A stretch of 64,000 nucleotides of DNA from Verrucomicrobiota bacterium. Its GTDB lineage: Bacteria > Verrucomicrobiota > Verrucomicrobiia > Limisphaerales > JADJPG01. The stretch covers positions 39,326 to 103,325 of the forward strand of contig JADJPG010000026.1 in the NCBI GenBank assembly GCA_016713365.1, given 5' to 3'. The notes under the pieces were generated by a model. The model saw nothing but the letters and a program-made list of their open reading frames with translations, did not search any database and was not told the origin of the DNA. Made by a program: the position numbers and the translations under genes. Of this stretch, positions 18,203 through 27,647 are shown one piece after another (the stretch's first letter is position 1; every line of letters begins with the position of its first letter).

Positions 18203-19662
18203 TCGACTCCCTTCATCAAATTCCGAATCGGCTTCGCGCACAGCAGCAACAACAGTCCGACGCCGCCAGCGAAGTAAAACACTTGCATGAACCCCACAGG
18301 CATCGCGGCCGCGTTCGCACCACTCACGTCGCCGGCATAGATACCCGCGAGCAGATTCCCGAGCGACGTGGCGAGGAACCACACGCCCATCATCTGTCCC
18401 ACCAACCGCTGCGGTGCGAGCTTTGTGACAGAGCTGAGACCAACCGGACTCACCAGCAGTTCGCCCAGCACATGGAAGAAGTAGGTCGCCACCAGCCACG
18501 TCGGCAGCACAGGACCAGTCGTCAGCGCGCGCTTCGAGCCAATCGCCACCACGAGGAATCCCACCGCCAGCAGGATGAGTCCGAACGCAAACTTCGCAGG
18601 CAGCGACACGCTCACGCCGCGCCGGTTCAACAGCACCCAGCCGTGCGCGACCACCGGTGCGAATGCGATGACGAAGAATGCTGGCACCGATTGAAACCAT
18701 CCAGCCGGCAATTCAACGTTCAGCGATTGGATCGCGAGCACCGTGTACTCCTTCGCAAAAAGGTTGAGCGACGAACCCGCCTGTTCGTAGCCCGCCCAGA
18801 ACAACGCTGACGCGACGAAGAGAATTGCAATCACCGCAACGCGCCGGATCTCCACCCCCGTCAGTTTGCCGAATTGAAACACCCAGGCGAAATACAGCAC
18901 CGCCAGCATCGTGATGACATACGCCGCGCCTTTGGCCAGCAGCACGGGGTTGATAACCAACACTCCCGCGAGCGCGAGCCCCACCACCACCGCACCTGCC
19001 ACCGACACGCCACCAATGAGCATCCAGTCGCGTCCGACTGTATCGGAACGATGCGCTGGCTCGCGCCCCGCCTCGCCGAGATAACTTCGTGTGATGCCAA
19101 ACTGCACCAAGCCCAGCACCATCCCCACACCCGCCGCCGCAAAGCCGTAGTGCCAGTTCACCTTTTCGCCGAGCGCACTGCACACCAGCGGGCCGACGAA
19201 CGCGCCGAGGTTGATTCCCATGTAGAAGATCGTGAAACCCGCGTCGCGTCGCGCACCGCCCTCCGGATACAACTGGCCGACGAGAGCGCTGATGTTCGGC
19301 TTGAGCAACCCGGTGCCGACCACGATGAACACGAGCCCAAGGAAGAACGTTTCCCGCAGCGGCACCGCCATCGTAAAATGTCCGATCGTAATCAGGATGC
19401 CGCCCACCCACACCGCGCGTTGCGCGCCGAGCAACCGATCTGCAATCCAACCACCGGGCAGCGCCGAGAGATACACGCCCGCCGTGTAGAGACCGTAGAT
19501 AGCCGCCGCCACTTTTTCGTCGATGCCCAAGCCGCCCTTCTCGGCCGGCGCGACCATGAACAGCACGAGCAGCGCCCGCATGCCATAGTAACTCAAGCGC
19601 TCCCACATCTCGGTGAAGAAGAGCGTGTAGAGTCCGCGTGGGTGTTGAGTGCCTGTGTTCAT
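18199..19662 (-). CDS. POT/PTR2 family proton-coupled di/tripeptide transporter
   Basis: 487 aa, about 12-14 membrane helices. The N-terminal motif FFTEMWERLSYYGMRALL is the ExxER...YYG signature of proton-dependent oligopeptide transporters. GINLGAFVGPLVCSALGEK and the C-terminal FYFAGGVGLLLLLCAKP also fit. It should import small peptides with protons across the inner membrane. The start ATG 19662 overlaps the upstream sulfatase's TGA, and its own TGA overlaps the metallopeptidase's ATG, so it is embedded in the cluster. Upstream in-frame codons to 19929 lie over the sulfatase gene and are not part of the protein. Confidence 0.93.
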   Translation of the reverse strand: MNTGTQHPRGLYTLFFTEMWERLSYYGMRALLVLFMVAPAEKGGLGIDEKVAAAIYGLYTAGVYLSALPGGWIADRLLGAQRAVWVGGILITIGHFTMAVPLRETFFLGLVFIVVGTGLLKPNISALVGQLYPEGGARRDAGFTIFYMGINLGAFVGPLVCSALGEKVNWHYGFAAAGVGMVLGLVQFGITRSYLGEAGREPAHRSDTVGRDWMLIGGVSVAGAVVVGLALAGVLVINPVLLAKGAAYVITMLAVLYFAWVFQFGKLTGVEIRRVAVIAILFVASALFWAGYEQAGSSLNLFAKEYTVLAIQSLNVELPAGWFQSVPAFFVIAFAPVVAHGWVLLNRRGVSVSLPAKFAFGLILLAVGFLVVAIGSKRALTTGPVLPTWLVATYFFHVLGELLVSPVGLSSVTKLAPQRLVGQMMGVWFLATSLGNLLAGIYAGDVSGANAAAMPVGFMQVFYFAGGVGLLLLLCAKPIRNLMKGVE

Positions 19663-21148
19663 TGTGCCGGCTGTCTCCGGGGTTGATTCGTGGCCCCCGC
19701 GCGCACCGGCCAATCCGCCGATTCGCTCCGAGCCGTATCGAAGTAACGATTCATTTGCTCGACAATATCTGCGCGCTTCCCGGCGAGGTTGTTCATCTCG
19801 CCGATATCGCGTTTCAAATCGTAGAGCTGAAACGCCGCATTCGTTCCGGTGGTTCGGATTCCCTTCCAGCGACCTTCCAAGATCGCCGCGCTCTTGAATC
19901 CGCCCTCGTGAAACTCGAAGTAAAGCCACTCGTGCTTCTGCTGGCCTCGTTTCCCCAGAAGCGCCGGCAGGAAGCTGATCGAATCAAGCGGCGTCGCCGG
20001 CAACTGGGCGCCCGCCAGTTCCGCCGCCGTAGCCATGAAGTCGCCAAAGTAACCAACGTGCTCCGAAACCCTCTTCGCTTTCACCGTGCCCGGCCACCAC
20101 GCGATGAACGGCACCCGAATCCCGCCGTCCGTCAGGTCTCGCTTGTATCCACGCAACGGCCCGCAGGGCTTGAAACGTTCCGCGTTGTGACCGCTCTCTT
20201 TGTGCGGACCATTGTCGGAGGTGAAAATCACCAGCGTCCGCTCATCGAGGTTGAGCCTTTTCAATTCGTCGAGCACGCGCCCCACGTAACTGTCCATCCG
20301 CGTAACCATCGCGGCGTGACCTTTGTCCGGTTCCGGCCAGGGTTTGTCGACGTAGGGCCCAAGGTCCGGGACTTCCGCGCCGTTCTTTGATCGCGGTTCC
20401 GCTCGTTGTTCGCGTGCGGGACGACGAGCGAGAGGAAGAGGAAGAACGGTTGCGCGCGATTCTCCGCGATGAACTTCACCGCTTCGTCGGCAAATAAATC
20501 GTCCGCATACACCGTCGGATTCTTCGCGTAGCCGCCGCCTTGATCGCCCACCGGCACGAGGTCGTTCGGGAGCGGCACCTTCTCCTCATTGCGCCAGAGA
20601 TAATCCGGATAGTGATTGTGCGCGTGATGCTGGTTCAGGAAGCCGAAGAAGTAATCGAAGCCGTGCCGCCGCGGCAGTCCCTGCTCCGCCACACCCACAT
20701 CGCCGAGGCCCCACTTGCCGATGAGCGCCGTCTTGTAGCCCGCCGACTGAAGCACCTTCGCCACCGTCACGTCGTTCGAGCGCAGCGATTGAGCGAGCGG
20801 GTTTACCTTTCCGGCGTTTCCGCGAACGCGCGTGCGGCCGTGGTGCTGCCCCGTCATCAGCACGCTGCGCGAAGGCGCGCACACCGTCGCCCCGGCATAG
20901 AACTGCGTGAAGCGCATCCCTTCGCGCGCCATCTGATCAATACGCGGCGTCTGGATGATCTTTTGGCCGTAGCAACCGATCTCGCCGTAGCCGAGGTCGT
21001 CCGCGAGGATGAAGATGATGTTGGGGCGCGGCGTCGGCGCGGCGGCCGATGCACAAAGCTCCAAAAAACAAATAGCAAACAAACACCAGGCTGCAACCAG
21101 CCACCGGCGGCAAAACCAGACGGAGCGATGACTCGTAATGCGAGCCAC
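19659..21148 (-). CDS. Secreted sulfatase (second in cluster), one-base disruption
   Basis: About 496 aa if read from GTG 21148. The signal peptide is LVAAWCLFAICFLELCASAA, followed by RPNIIFILADDLGYGEIGCY. The formylglycine motif is TVCAPSRSVLMTGQ (C-x-P-S-R), then IGKWGLGD and, in a second frame, FTSDNGPHKESG. The frames join when one base is restored in the homopolymer at 20386-20388 (DQKNGAEVPDLGPY); the length then becomes a multiple of three. It is in frame with the preceding sulfatase with no stop between, yet has its own signal peptide, so it was originally a separate gene. The TGA overlaps the transporter start. Confidence 0.88.
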
Positions 21149-22665
21149 GGCAAGCGCCTCACCCCGAGCCTCTCCCAGGGAGGGGAGTCGCTTGCATGCG
21201 TCGAGGTTTCGCCCTTCGCCGCGTTTGCTCCCTGGATACGGAAAGACCCAAGGGGGCAGCTCCTCGAAACCACGTCCTCCTCGCTCAGTTCGCCACCGTT
21301 CCCGCATCTTCACGAGCATCTCCGCATGCCTCGCGTCGCCGACAAGATTTCGCGCCTCCAACGGATCACGTTTCAAATCAAACAACTCCTCAATCACCGG
21401 CGACTCGTTCACGTAGCGGATGTATTTCCAGCGATCATTACGCACGCCTTCGCTCGGCGGAATGATCTTCGGGCCGAAGTGATGTTCGTAGAGGAACTCA
21501 TCGCGCCAGCCGCGCACATCGGCCTTCTCGACCAGTGGACCCAGCGAACGCCCTTGCATCACCGGCGGCACGGAGACGTTCGCGTAATCGAGCAGCGTCG
21601 GCGCGATGTCGATGTTCAGCGTCATCGCCTTCACTTCGCGCGCGTGACGCTTCGCCGGCGGGCGGAGGTCCGCGATGAACAGCGGCACGCGAATGCTCTC
21701 CTCGTAGAGAAACCACTTGTCCGCCAAACCGCGATCGCCGAACGCGAAGCCGTTGTCGGACGTGAACACCACGATGGTGTTCGTCGCCAACCCGCGCGCC
21801 TCGAGCAACTCCATGATCCGCCCGACCTCCCGATCCAGGCCGGTGACGAGCCGGTAATAATCCTTCACCGTCGCCTGAAACATCTCCGGCGTGGCGAAGC
21901 GCTTCTCCCAACGCCGGCGTCCCTCGGACTTGCGCACCGATTCCGGCAGCCGCTGATGAAACGCCTCCGTCGCGGTGACGGGCGGCTTGATCTTCGCGTC
22001 CGCGTAAAGCGATTCGTCCCGCAGGTCAGGCGGAAACTCGCGGGGCTGTCCATCGCGCGCGTGCGGCGCTGAGAAGCTGATGCTCAGGCACCACGGCTGT
22101 TCACTCTTCGCGTCCCGCACAAACTCCAGCGCTTGATTGCCAAACTTCGCCGTCGCGTGCGTGCGCGTCGGATCATTCGCCGCGAAGAACAACCCGCCCT
22201 GCCCCGGCAGCCCGCGCCAGTAATCGAACTCCTTCGCCATCGCCTTGATCGCCGCTTCCGTTCCGACGCCGAACTTCCCGATGAAGCCCGTGCGATAACC
22301 CGACTGCCGCAGCAACGCCGGATACGTGTTCGACCATTGCTGCGGCTTGAACGCCGTCGCGAAGTCCGCAATCCCGTGCCGCCGTTCCGCCTGCCCGGCC
22401 ATGATGCTCGCGCGGCTCACACAGCAGATCGACGTGGTGACAAACGTATTTCGGAAAATCGTCCCGCGCTTCGCAAGCTTGTCGAGATGCGGCGTCTGCA
22501 CGATGCGGTCGCCCATGAAACCGACGGCATCCCAACGCAGATCGTCCGCGAGAATGAAGAGGGAGATTTGGGCGAAGCGGACTCAGCGGCGAAAAGAGGT
22601 GGCGTAAAGAATGAAAGGAGGAGAACGAAAGCAAACAGCAGGTTGAATCCTTGGACCGCCCTCAC
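21149..22665 (-). CDS. Secreted sulfatase (first in cluster), one-base disruption, no stop before next sulfatase
   Basis: A signal peptide (FNLLFAFVLLLSFFTPPLFA) can be read from a GTG at 22665. The catalytic domain lies in another frame: ISLFILADDLRWDAVGFMGD, then TSICCVSRASIMAGQ (C-x-V-S-R, a variant of the formylglycine motif with Val in place of Pro). IGKFGVG, SFSAPHARDGQPREF and FTSDNGFAFGDRG follow. One missing base in the run at 22567-22569 joins the frames. The enzyme domain ends near 21275; the frame then runs without a stop through a repeat (21158-21187) into the next sulfatase. The protein end at 21149 is therefore arbitrary. The substrate is unknown. Confidence 0.82.
21158..21187. 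repeat. CTCACCCCGAGCCTCTCCC palindromic repeat
   Basis: CTCTCCCAGGGAGGGGAG forms an imperfect hairpin. It is the same family as the repeats at 22658-22690 and 22791-22827. Here it is read through in frame between two sulfatase domains. Confidence 0.7.
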
Positions 22666-22836
22666 CCCGGCCCTCTCCCCCAGGAGAGGGAGCGCGACCA
22701 CGGATGTTGAAACTCTGCAAAGCTCTCTCCGCGTTCGTGCGCGTGCCGAACGCGGAGAGCAATCCGCTTCAGACTGGCACTGACGCCGCGCACCCTCCCC
22801 CCGGGGTAGAGGGCCGGGTTGAGGGCGAGCCTCAAA
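22658..22836. repeat. Repeat-rich spacer: three palindromes
   Basis: Between the SGNH/alpha-beta hydrolase gene and the first sulfatase lie three hairpins. 22671-22690 is CCCTCTCC/GGAGAGGG with a four-base loop. 22725-22737 pairs with 22747-22759 over 13 perfect bases (CTCTCCGCGTTCG). 22791-22827 is an imperfect CCCTCC/GGAGG-type element. The first supplies the possible GTG start of the sulfatase. No gene is seen here. Confidence 0.75.
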
Positions 22837-22844
22837 AACGTTTT

Positions 22845-25061
22845 TCACTTCCGCCACCATGCCTTCGCCTCCGCCGACGCCGTGTGCTTCCAGATGAACT
22901 CCACGATCGGCGTCGAATCCTCCAGCCCATGCGGATGATGCTTCACGCCCGGCTTCGCGATGAGCGTGATGTCCCCGCCGAGCTTCTTGTAACGCTCCGC
23001 GATCACGCCCGTGTTTTCATCCCATGGCACCACTTCGTCCGCGTCGCCGTAGACATGCAGCAGCGGCACCTTCGCGGCAGCGAGCGGCGCGAGATTGTCC
23101 ACGGGGTTCTTCGCGTACGTCTTCGCCTCGTCGTCGTTCTTGAAACCGTATTGCTGCAGCACCAACTGCCAGTCGCGGTCACTGCGCTTGCCCTTGCCGA
23201 ACGCTCCTGGCCAGCTCCGAAAATCGCACACCGGCGCGTCGCCATAAATGCACGCGACCTTCTCGGGATTCGCCGCCGCCCAGTTGTAGCAGTAGAGCCC
23301 GCCGCGACTCAGACCCACGAGCGCAGCCTTCTTCGCGAAGCCATGCGTCTCCGTCAGCTCGCGATAGAACGCGTTCCAATGCGCCACCGCCGCCGGGCTG
23401 CCCAGCATGCCGGGCACGGTCATGTAGACGACGTGAAAGCCGCGCTCCAGCAGCGTAATGTCCGGCGCGGGCTTGTGTCCGAAAAACTCGCCGTGCCACA
23501 CCCACGGACGCCCCGGCGCGTCGGACTTCGGCGCGACCACCAGCACCGGCTTGCCGCCAACTTCGAAGTCGTAGCGGTCGAAACCATTCCACTTCGAGCG
23601 CTTGCCGGGATAGCGCGGCGGCTTCACGGACTTCAACTGCTCCGACAGTTCCGCCGCCTCGCGTTGGGCCTCCGCCACGGACTTGCCCTTCGCCATGCCC
23701 GGACGTTTGTGGCCAACCTCGTTCAACCACGCATCCTTCAGCACACGCTGCTTGCGCTTCACCAGTTCGAGAACCTCCGGCGCCGTCGGCGTGCTGAGCG
23801 TCGCCAACTCGAACGAATCGGCGAAGAGCGCCGTATCGGGAACGCCGAGCGAGCGCAGGAACTCCCGTGCGATTAACCAGTGCCCTTGCGTGCTCGCGTG
23901 AACCCCGTCGCCGGCCAGACGAAACCGCGAGTCATCTGCTCGACGCGACGCGAGATACGCGTTCATCGGCGCGTGAATATCGATAACCTGCCAGCCCTGC
24001 GCACGCTGTGACACCAGCCATTCGGAGTAACGATCGAGCACGTCGTTGTAGCCGACGTACGGCTGACGATATTCATCGCGCCCGGCGGGCAGCGTGTTCG
24101 CCTTGATCGGCACGGCATCAAACGTCGGTGGCGTCACATGAATCACCTTCGCGCCCGCGTCCGCCGCCTTTTCGCGCAGCTTAAGCATGCCGTTCCTGAA
24201 CGCGGCGAACCGTTCTTCGCCGAACGGATAATAAATGCCGTCGTTCATCCCGTAGCAGGCGACGAGTACATCGGGCTTCAGCTTCGCCAACGCGCGGTCG
24301 AGTCGCTCGTGCAGGTCCGGTCGCGGAAACGATCCACCCGCGTGCCCAGGCTCGGACAGGCCGGACACCGTCTCGCTCGGCAGCCCGATATTGATGAAAT
24401 CAAACGTCGCCTTGGGATCCTGCACGCGCAGATACGCCTCGACGAACTCCACCCACTCGCCCGCGTAAGTGATGCTGTCGCCGACGAACGCCACGCGCTT
24501 GCCGCCCGACAACGCCTTCGCGCCCGCGGCAGCCGACGGCACGGGATTCACCGGCAGCAACACCACGCGTCGGATGTCCATCACCGCCGCGGCCTGCTTG
24601 CGTTGCGGCTTGATCGCGAGCGTGTGTTTGCCGGCGGGCAGTTCGACACGACCAATCCGGCGCGGGGTAAAGTTCTGGAAATGCCCCGTGTCCTCCACGA
24701 CGAAATCAAACCGCCTGCCGCCGACCTCCACCGCGACATCGCTGCCACCGTTGCCCTTGCCGCAGCCTTGCCAGACCTCCACATCGAAACTTCCGGCGCG
24801 AGCGACGTCGAACGTCCAGTCCGCCCAATCCTCCGCCTTCGTCCAGTAGCCGAGGCAGTTCTTATTCGTCTGCGGCTCGTAACGCATCATCGTGGCATGC
24901 ACGGTTGCATTGCTCGCGTGAAGGGTGATGGGAGAATTCGCCGACAACGAACCCGCCTGCCGCAGCGCGCAGGACGGGACGCCGAGCAAAACGAGGAGAA
25001 GGCCGCACGCAGCCGTGAAGGACGAAGTAAAACGTCGCAACGTTTTTAATGGGGAACGCAT
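22845..25061 (-). CDS. Lipoprotein with carbohydrate-binding-like, SGNH hydrolase and alpha/beta hydrolase domains
   Basis: 738 aa. A signal with a possible lipobox (LLVLLGVPSC, Cys about 31) is followed by a carbohydrate-binding-like beta sandwich (about 50-170, WADWTFDVARAGSFDVEVWQ). Next is an SGNH esterase domain (about 185-400) with GDSITYAG, GMND and DGVH, the catalytic Ser, Asn and Asp-His blocks. The C-terminal alpha/beta hydrolase (about 490-738) has GLSRGG (nucleophile Ser), DADEVVPW (acid) and KHHPHG (His). Two esterase modules on one chain suggest removal of acyl groups from a decorated glycan or glycoprotein. It is the second gene of the cluster, 150 bases after the DHDPS-like gene. 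Confidence 0.85.
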   Translation of the reverse strand: MRSPLKTLRRFTSSFTAACGLLLVLLGVPSCALRQAGSLSANSPITLHASNATVHATMMRYEPQTNKNCLGYWTKAEDWADWTFDVARAGSFDVEVWQGCGKGNGGSDVAVEVGGRRFDFVVEDTGHFQNFTPRRIGRVELPAGKHTLAIKPQRKQAAAVMDIRRVVLLPVNPVPSAAAGAKALSGGKRVAFVGDSITYAGEWVEFVEAYLRVQDPKATFDFINIGLPSETVSGLSEPGHAGGSFPRPDLHERLDRALAKLKPDVLVACYGMNDGIYYPFGEERFAAFRNGMLKLREKAADAGAKVIHVTPPTFDAVPIKANTLPAGRDEYRQPYVGYNDVLDRYSEWLVSQRAQGWQVIDIHAPMNAYLASRRADDSRFRLAGDGVHASTQGHWLIAREFLRSLGVPDTALFADSFELATLSTPTAPEVLELVKRKQRVLKDAWLNEVGHKRPGMAKGKSVAEAQREAAELSEQLKSVKPPRYPGKRSKWNGFDRYDFEVGGKPVLVVAPKSDAPGRPWVWHGEFFGHKPAPDITLLERGFHVVYMTVPGMLGSPAAVAHWNAFYRELTETHGFAKKAALVGLSRGGLYCYNWAAANPEKVACIYGDAPVCDFRSWPGAFGKGKRSDRDWQLVLQQYGFKNDDEAKTYAKNPVDNLAPLAAAKVPLLHVYGDADEVVPWDENTGVIAERYKKLGGDITLIAKPGVKHHPHGLEDSTPIVEFIWKHTASAEAKAWWRK

Positions 25062-25211
25062 GCGTAGTGATTAACAGGCAGACCCGCAGTGGCCAAGGAT
25101 TTCAACCACGAACGAGAGCGCAAATTTCTCACCCGCGAAACACGCTAATGGCGCAAAAGTCGATTCTGATTTCGCGTCCTTTAGCGTATTTAGCGGATAA
25201 CCGATTCAGCC
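25062..25211. repeat. Short spacer with TTTAGCGTATTTAGCGG-type repeat
   Basis: TTTAGCGTATTTAGCGG at 25181-25197 and CACCCGCGAAACACGCTAA at 25130-25148 are roughly inverted copies of a simple element. No gene is seen; the spacer separates two genes of the same strand. Confidence 0.4.
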
Positions 25212-26126
25212 TCACGCCTTCGCGCGCTTCGGCAGCTTCGGGCGCTTCGCGATGCCGTCGTGAATGATCTTCAGCACCCGCTTGCGCTCTTCGCCCTTGA
25301 GGATAAGACGCGGCGCGCGCACCCATTCCTTGCCGAGACCGGTCTCCTGCACCGCGAGCTTGATGTATTGCACGAACTTCGTGCTCACATCCAGGTGCAG
25401 CAGCGGCGTGAACCACCGATAAATCGCCCGCGCCTCGTCCCACTTGCCCGCGCGCGTCAGTTCCCAGAAATACTGGTTCTCCGCCGGGAACGCGATGCCG
25501 CTGCCCGCCACCCAGCCGTCGATGCCGAGGATGCTCGCCTCCAGCGCGAGATTGTCCACGCCGGTGAAGATGGCGTAACGACCGCCCACCGTGTTGTGCA
25601 GGTCCGTGATGCGGCGCACGTCGCCTGAGCTCTCCTTGAGCGCGACGAAGTTCTTCTGATCCGCCAGCTTCGCGAACAGCTCCGGCGTGATGTCGTTCGC
25701 GTAGCTGATCGGGTTGTTGTAAATCATGATCGGCAACCCCGTGGACTTCGCCACCGTGCGGAAGTGCGCCAGCGTCTCGTCCGGGTCGCCCTTGTAGAGC
25801 ATCGCGGGCATCAGCATCACCCCGTCCGCGCCGAGCTTCTCCACGTCGCGCGTGTAACGCACCGCCTCAGCCGTGCTCGTCTCCGCCACGCCGCTGAGCA
25901 CCGCCACGCGACCGTTCACCACCTTCACCATCGCCTCGATCACGCGCCGTTTCTCCTCGCCCGTCATCGGCTGGTTCTCACCGAGCGACCCGAGAAAGAT
26001 CAGCCCCTTGATGCCGGACTTGATGAGCACCTCCGCGTGCGCGGCCGTGCCGTCGAGATCGATGGAGCCGTCCTTGTGGAGTTGCGTGGTGATGGCGGGA
26101 AAAACACCGGACCAATAAGGTTTCAT
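25212..26126 (-). CDS. DHDPS/NAL family lyase, probable pyrroline-4-hydroxy-2-carboxylate deaminase
   Basis: 304 aa, a TIM-barrel class I aldolase of the dihydrodipicolinate synthase family. The Schiff-base lysine is in FVALKESSGD (about 168-177) and the catalytic tyrosine in IMIYNNP (about 138-144). The loop GSLGENQPMTGEEK replaces the GTTGES of DapA, which argues against lysine biosynthesis. In hydroxyproline catabolism a DHDPS-family enzyme deaminates pyrroline-4-hydroxy-2-carboxylate to 2-oxoglutarate semialdehyde; the epimerase and FAD dehydrogenase further down the cluster make that the favoured role. Alternatives are a sialic-acid or keto-sugar aldolase. It is the first gene of the minus-strand cluster. 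Confidence 0.8.
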   Translation of the reverse strand: MKPYWSGVFPAITTQLHKDGSIDLDGTAAHAEVLIKSGIKGLIFLGSLGENQPMTGEEKRRVIEAMVKVVNGRVAVLSGVAETSTAEAVRYTRDVEKLGADGVMLMPAMLYKGDPDETLAHFRTVAKSTGLPIMIYNNPISYANDITPELFAKLADQKNFVALKESSGDVRRITDLHNTVGGRYAIFTGVDNLALEASILGIDGWVAGSGIAFPAENQYFWELTRAGKWDEARAIYRWFTPLLHLDVSTKFVQYIKLAVQETGLGKEWVRAPRLILKGEERKRVLKIIHDGIAKRPKLPKRAKA

Positions 26127-26487
26127 GTTAGTAGTTCAGTTCAGTAATCAGCGAGTCAGTATTCAGTAGCCAGCCGGGTCATGGAGACAAGGTTCAACTT
26201 ATTCAAGCACTCGGCCCTGATAGCGTGTGTCTATGATGCCTCCAGCTCGAAGAATGGCTAGGCGAGGAAAGACACACTCAACGTAAAACAACGCACAGGG
26301 AACTGGAAAAGAACAATCGTTGCCGCGGCCACAAAGTATTCCGCCTTGTCATTCACGTAGAATTTACGCCTAATAAGGTCAGTCTAGGGATAGGCAAGTA
26401 ATCCAATGAAGGACTTCTCACTGCGAAAGGTTTCTTGGTCGCATGCTGCATCCCTCACGAGACCAATAATCAAGAACGGTATTCGCC
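26127..26487. other. Divergent intergenic region upstream of the sulfatase/hydroxyproline cluster
   Basis: 361 bases between the DHDPS-like gene and the LamG gene. At 26135-26171 there is a short run of CAGT/TCAG-type near-repeats (TTCAGTAATCAGCGAGTCAG). The region should hold the promoter of the cluster, but no clear -35/-10 or operator could be assigned. No gene is seen. Confidence 0.5.
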
Positions 26488-27645
26488 ATGAAAAACACGT
26501 TAACAACCCTTCTCGCCGTCTGCGCTTCATTAACAATCGGGGCGACTGAAACGACACTTGCCCAGCCTCCGCCGACAAACGGCCTCGTTGCTTATTTTCC
26601 ATTCAACGGAAACGCCAACGACGAATCCGGTAATGGGAACCACGGTCAAATCAACGGCGCGCTGCTCAGTCCCGGCATCGACGGAGCTCCCAACACCGCA
26701 TTCCTTTTCTCACAGCAACCTCTGCGAAACATCACCGGGACCGGCATCAACCTCGCCAATTCATCGCTCACTGTATCATTCTGGCTGCTGAAGCAACGCC
26801 GGGAGGGTGAAGCTAGCACGCAACAGGGCTACACCCTCTCGCTGGGAGACCAGGACCGCTTCGATCAGAGTGGAAAGGTTTTACATTTCACGTTGATAGA
26901 CGGAGGCCAAACTATCTCGTTTGATTTCTTCAACGACGCGCTCACTGTCCCGCATCCCGGCCTCGGCGAGTCAAATTGGGTTCACATCGTCGGAACCTAC
27001 GATACCAACACACACGTCCGTAATCTTTACATTGATGGCCAACTCCGCGGCAGTAACAGCTCCACCGGATTTTCCGGTGCCGACAATTTCGTCTTCCAAG
27101 CCCACGATTCCCAAGTCGTACAGGACGAGATCCGCTTCTACAATCGCGCGCTGACGGAAGCGGAAGTGCAGAGCCTCTTTCGAGCCGAACGGCCAATTTG
27201 CTCACCGCACCGCGCACGCGCTACTGCTATTGTAGACAACGGAATCGTCACCGGAGCGATCATGAAGGACTTCGGGTGCGGTTACACCAATGAACCCGTT
27301 GTACTGATTCGCGGCGGAGGTGGAACAGGAGCGGGCGCGTACGCCACCATCGAAGATGGCCATGTCTCCAGCATCGTCATCACCAACGGCGGGTGCTGTT
27401 ATGCGAGCATGCCTCGCATTGAAATCGCCTCGCCTCCGTTTGAGCCAAGCCTGACCATCCAAGTCAATACGGTCCGGCTGATTCAGAAAGTGGTCCTGGG
27501 ACGGAAATACGTGATCCAAAGTTCGGAAAACTTGCGCACCTGGATTCCGGTCAGCGACGCATTCGTGGCAGAAAGTGAGAGCATCACGAATGAATTCCCG
27601 GTCACAACTCCACACCGGCAGTTTCGCATCCAAGAGGTGCGGTAA
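26488..27645 (+). CDS. Secreted LamG-domain surface protein
   Basis: 385 aa. A signal peptide (MKNTLTTLLAVCASLTIGAT, cleavage near LAQ) is followed by a LamG/concanavalin-like domain (about 32-235: GLVAYFPFNGNANDESGNGN, then WVHIVGTYD, NLYIDGQL and QDEIRFYNRALTEAEVQ). A short Gly/Cys-rich unit with paired GCGYTNEPVVLIRGGGGTGA and NGGCCYASMPRIEI motifs (about 255-320) comes next, and then the C-terminal module YVIQSSENLRTWIPV ... FRIQEVR. No catalytic residues are recognised; glycan or surface binding is likely. Just after the stop lies an orphan copy of the C-terminal module's end. Confidence 0.82.
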   Translation: MKNTLTTLLAVCASLTIGATETTLAQPPPTNGLVAYFPFNGNANDESGNGNHGQINGALLSPGIDGAPNTAFLFSQQPLRNITGTGINLANSSLTVSFWLLKQRREGEASTQQGYTLSLGDQDRFDQSGKVLHFTLIDGGQTISFDFFNDALTVPHPGLGESNWVHIVGTYDTNTHVRNLYIDGQLRGSNSSTGFSGADNFVFQAHDSQVVQDEIRFYNRALTEAEVQSLFRAERPICSPHRARATAIVDNGIVTGAIMKDFGCGYTNEPVVLIRGGGGTGAGAYATIEDGHVSSIVITNGGCCYASMPRIEIASPPFEPSLTIQVNTVRLIQKVVLGRKYVIQSSENLRTWIPVSDAFVAESESITNEFPVTTPHRQFRIQEVR

Positions 27646-27647
27646 AG

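Noticed and set aside
20540..22072. A 510-codon plus-strand frame opposite the two sulfatases
   Set aside because: Arg/His-rich shadow; the sulfatase motifs are on the minus strand.
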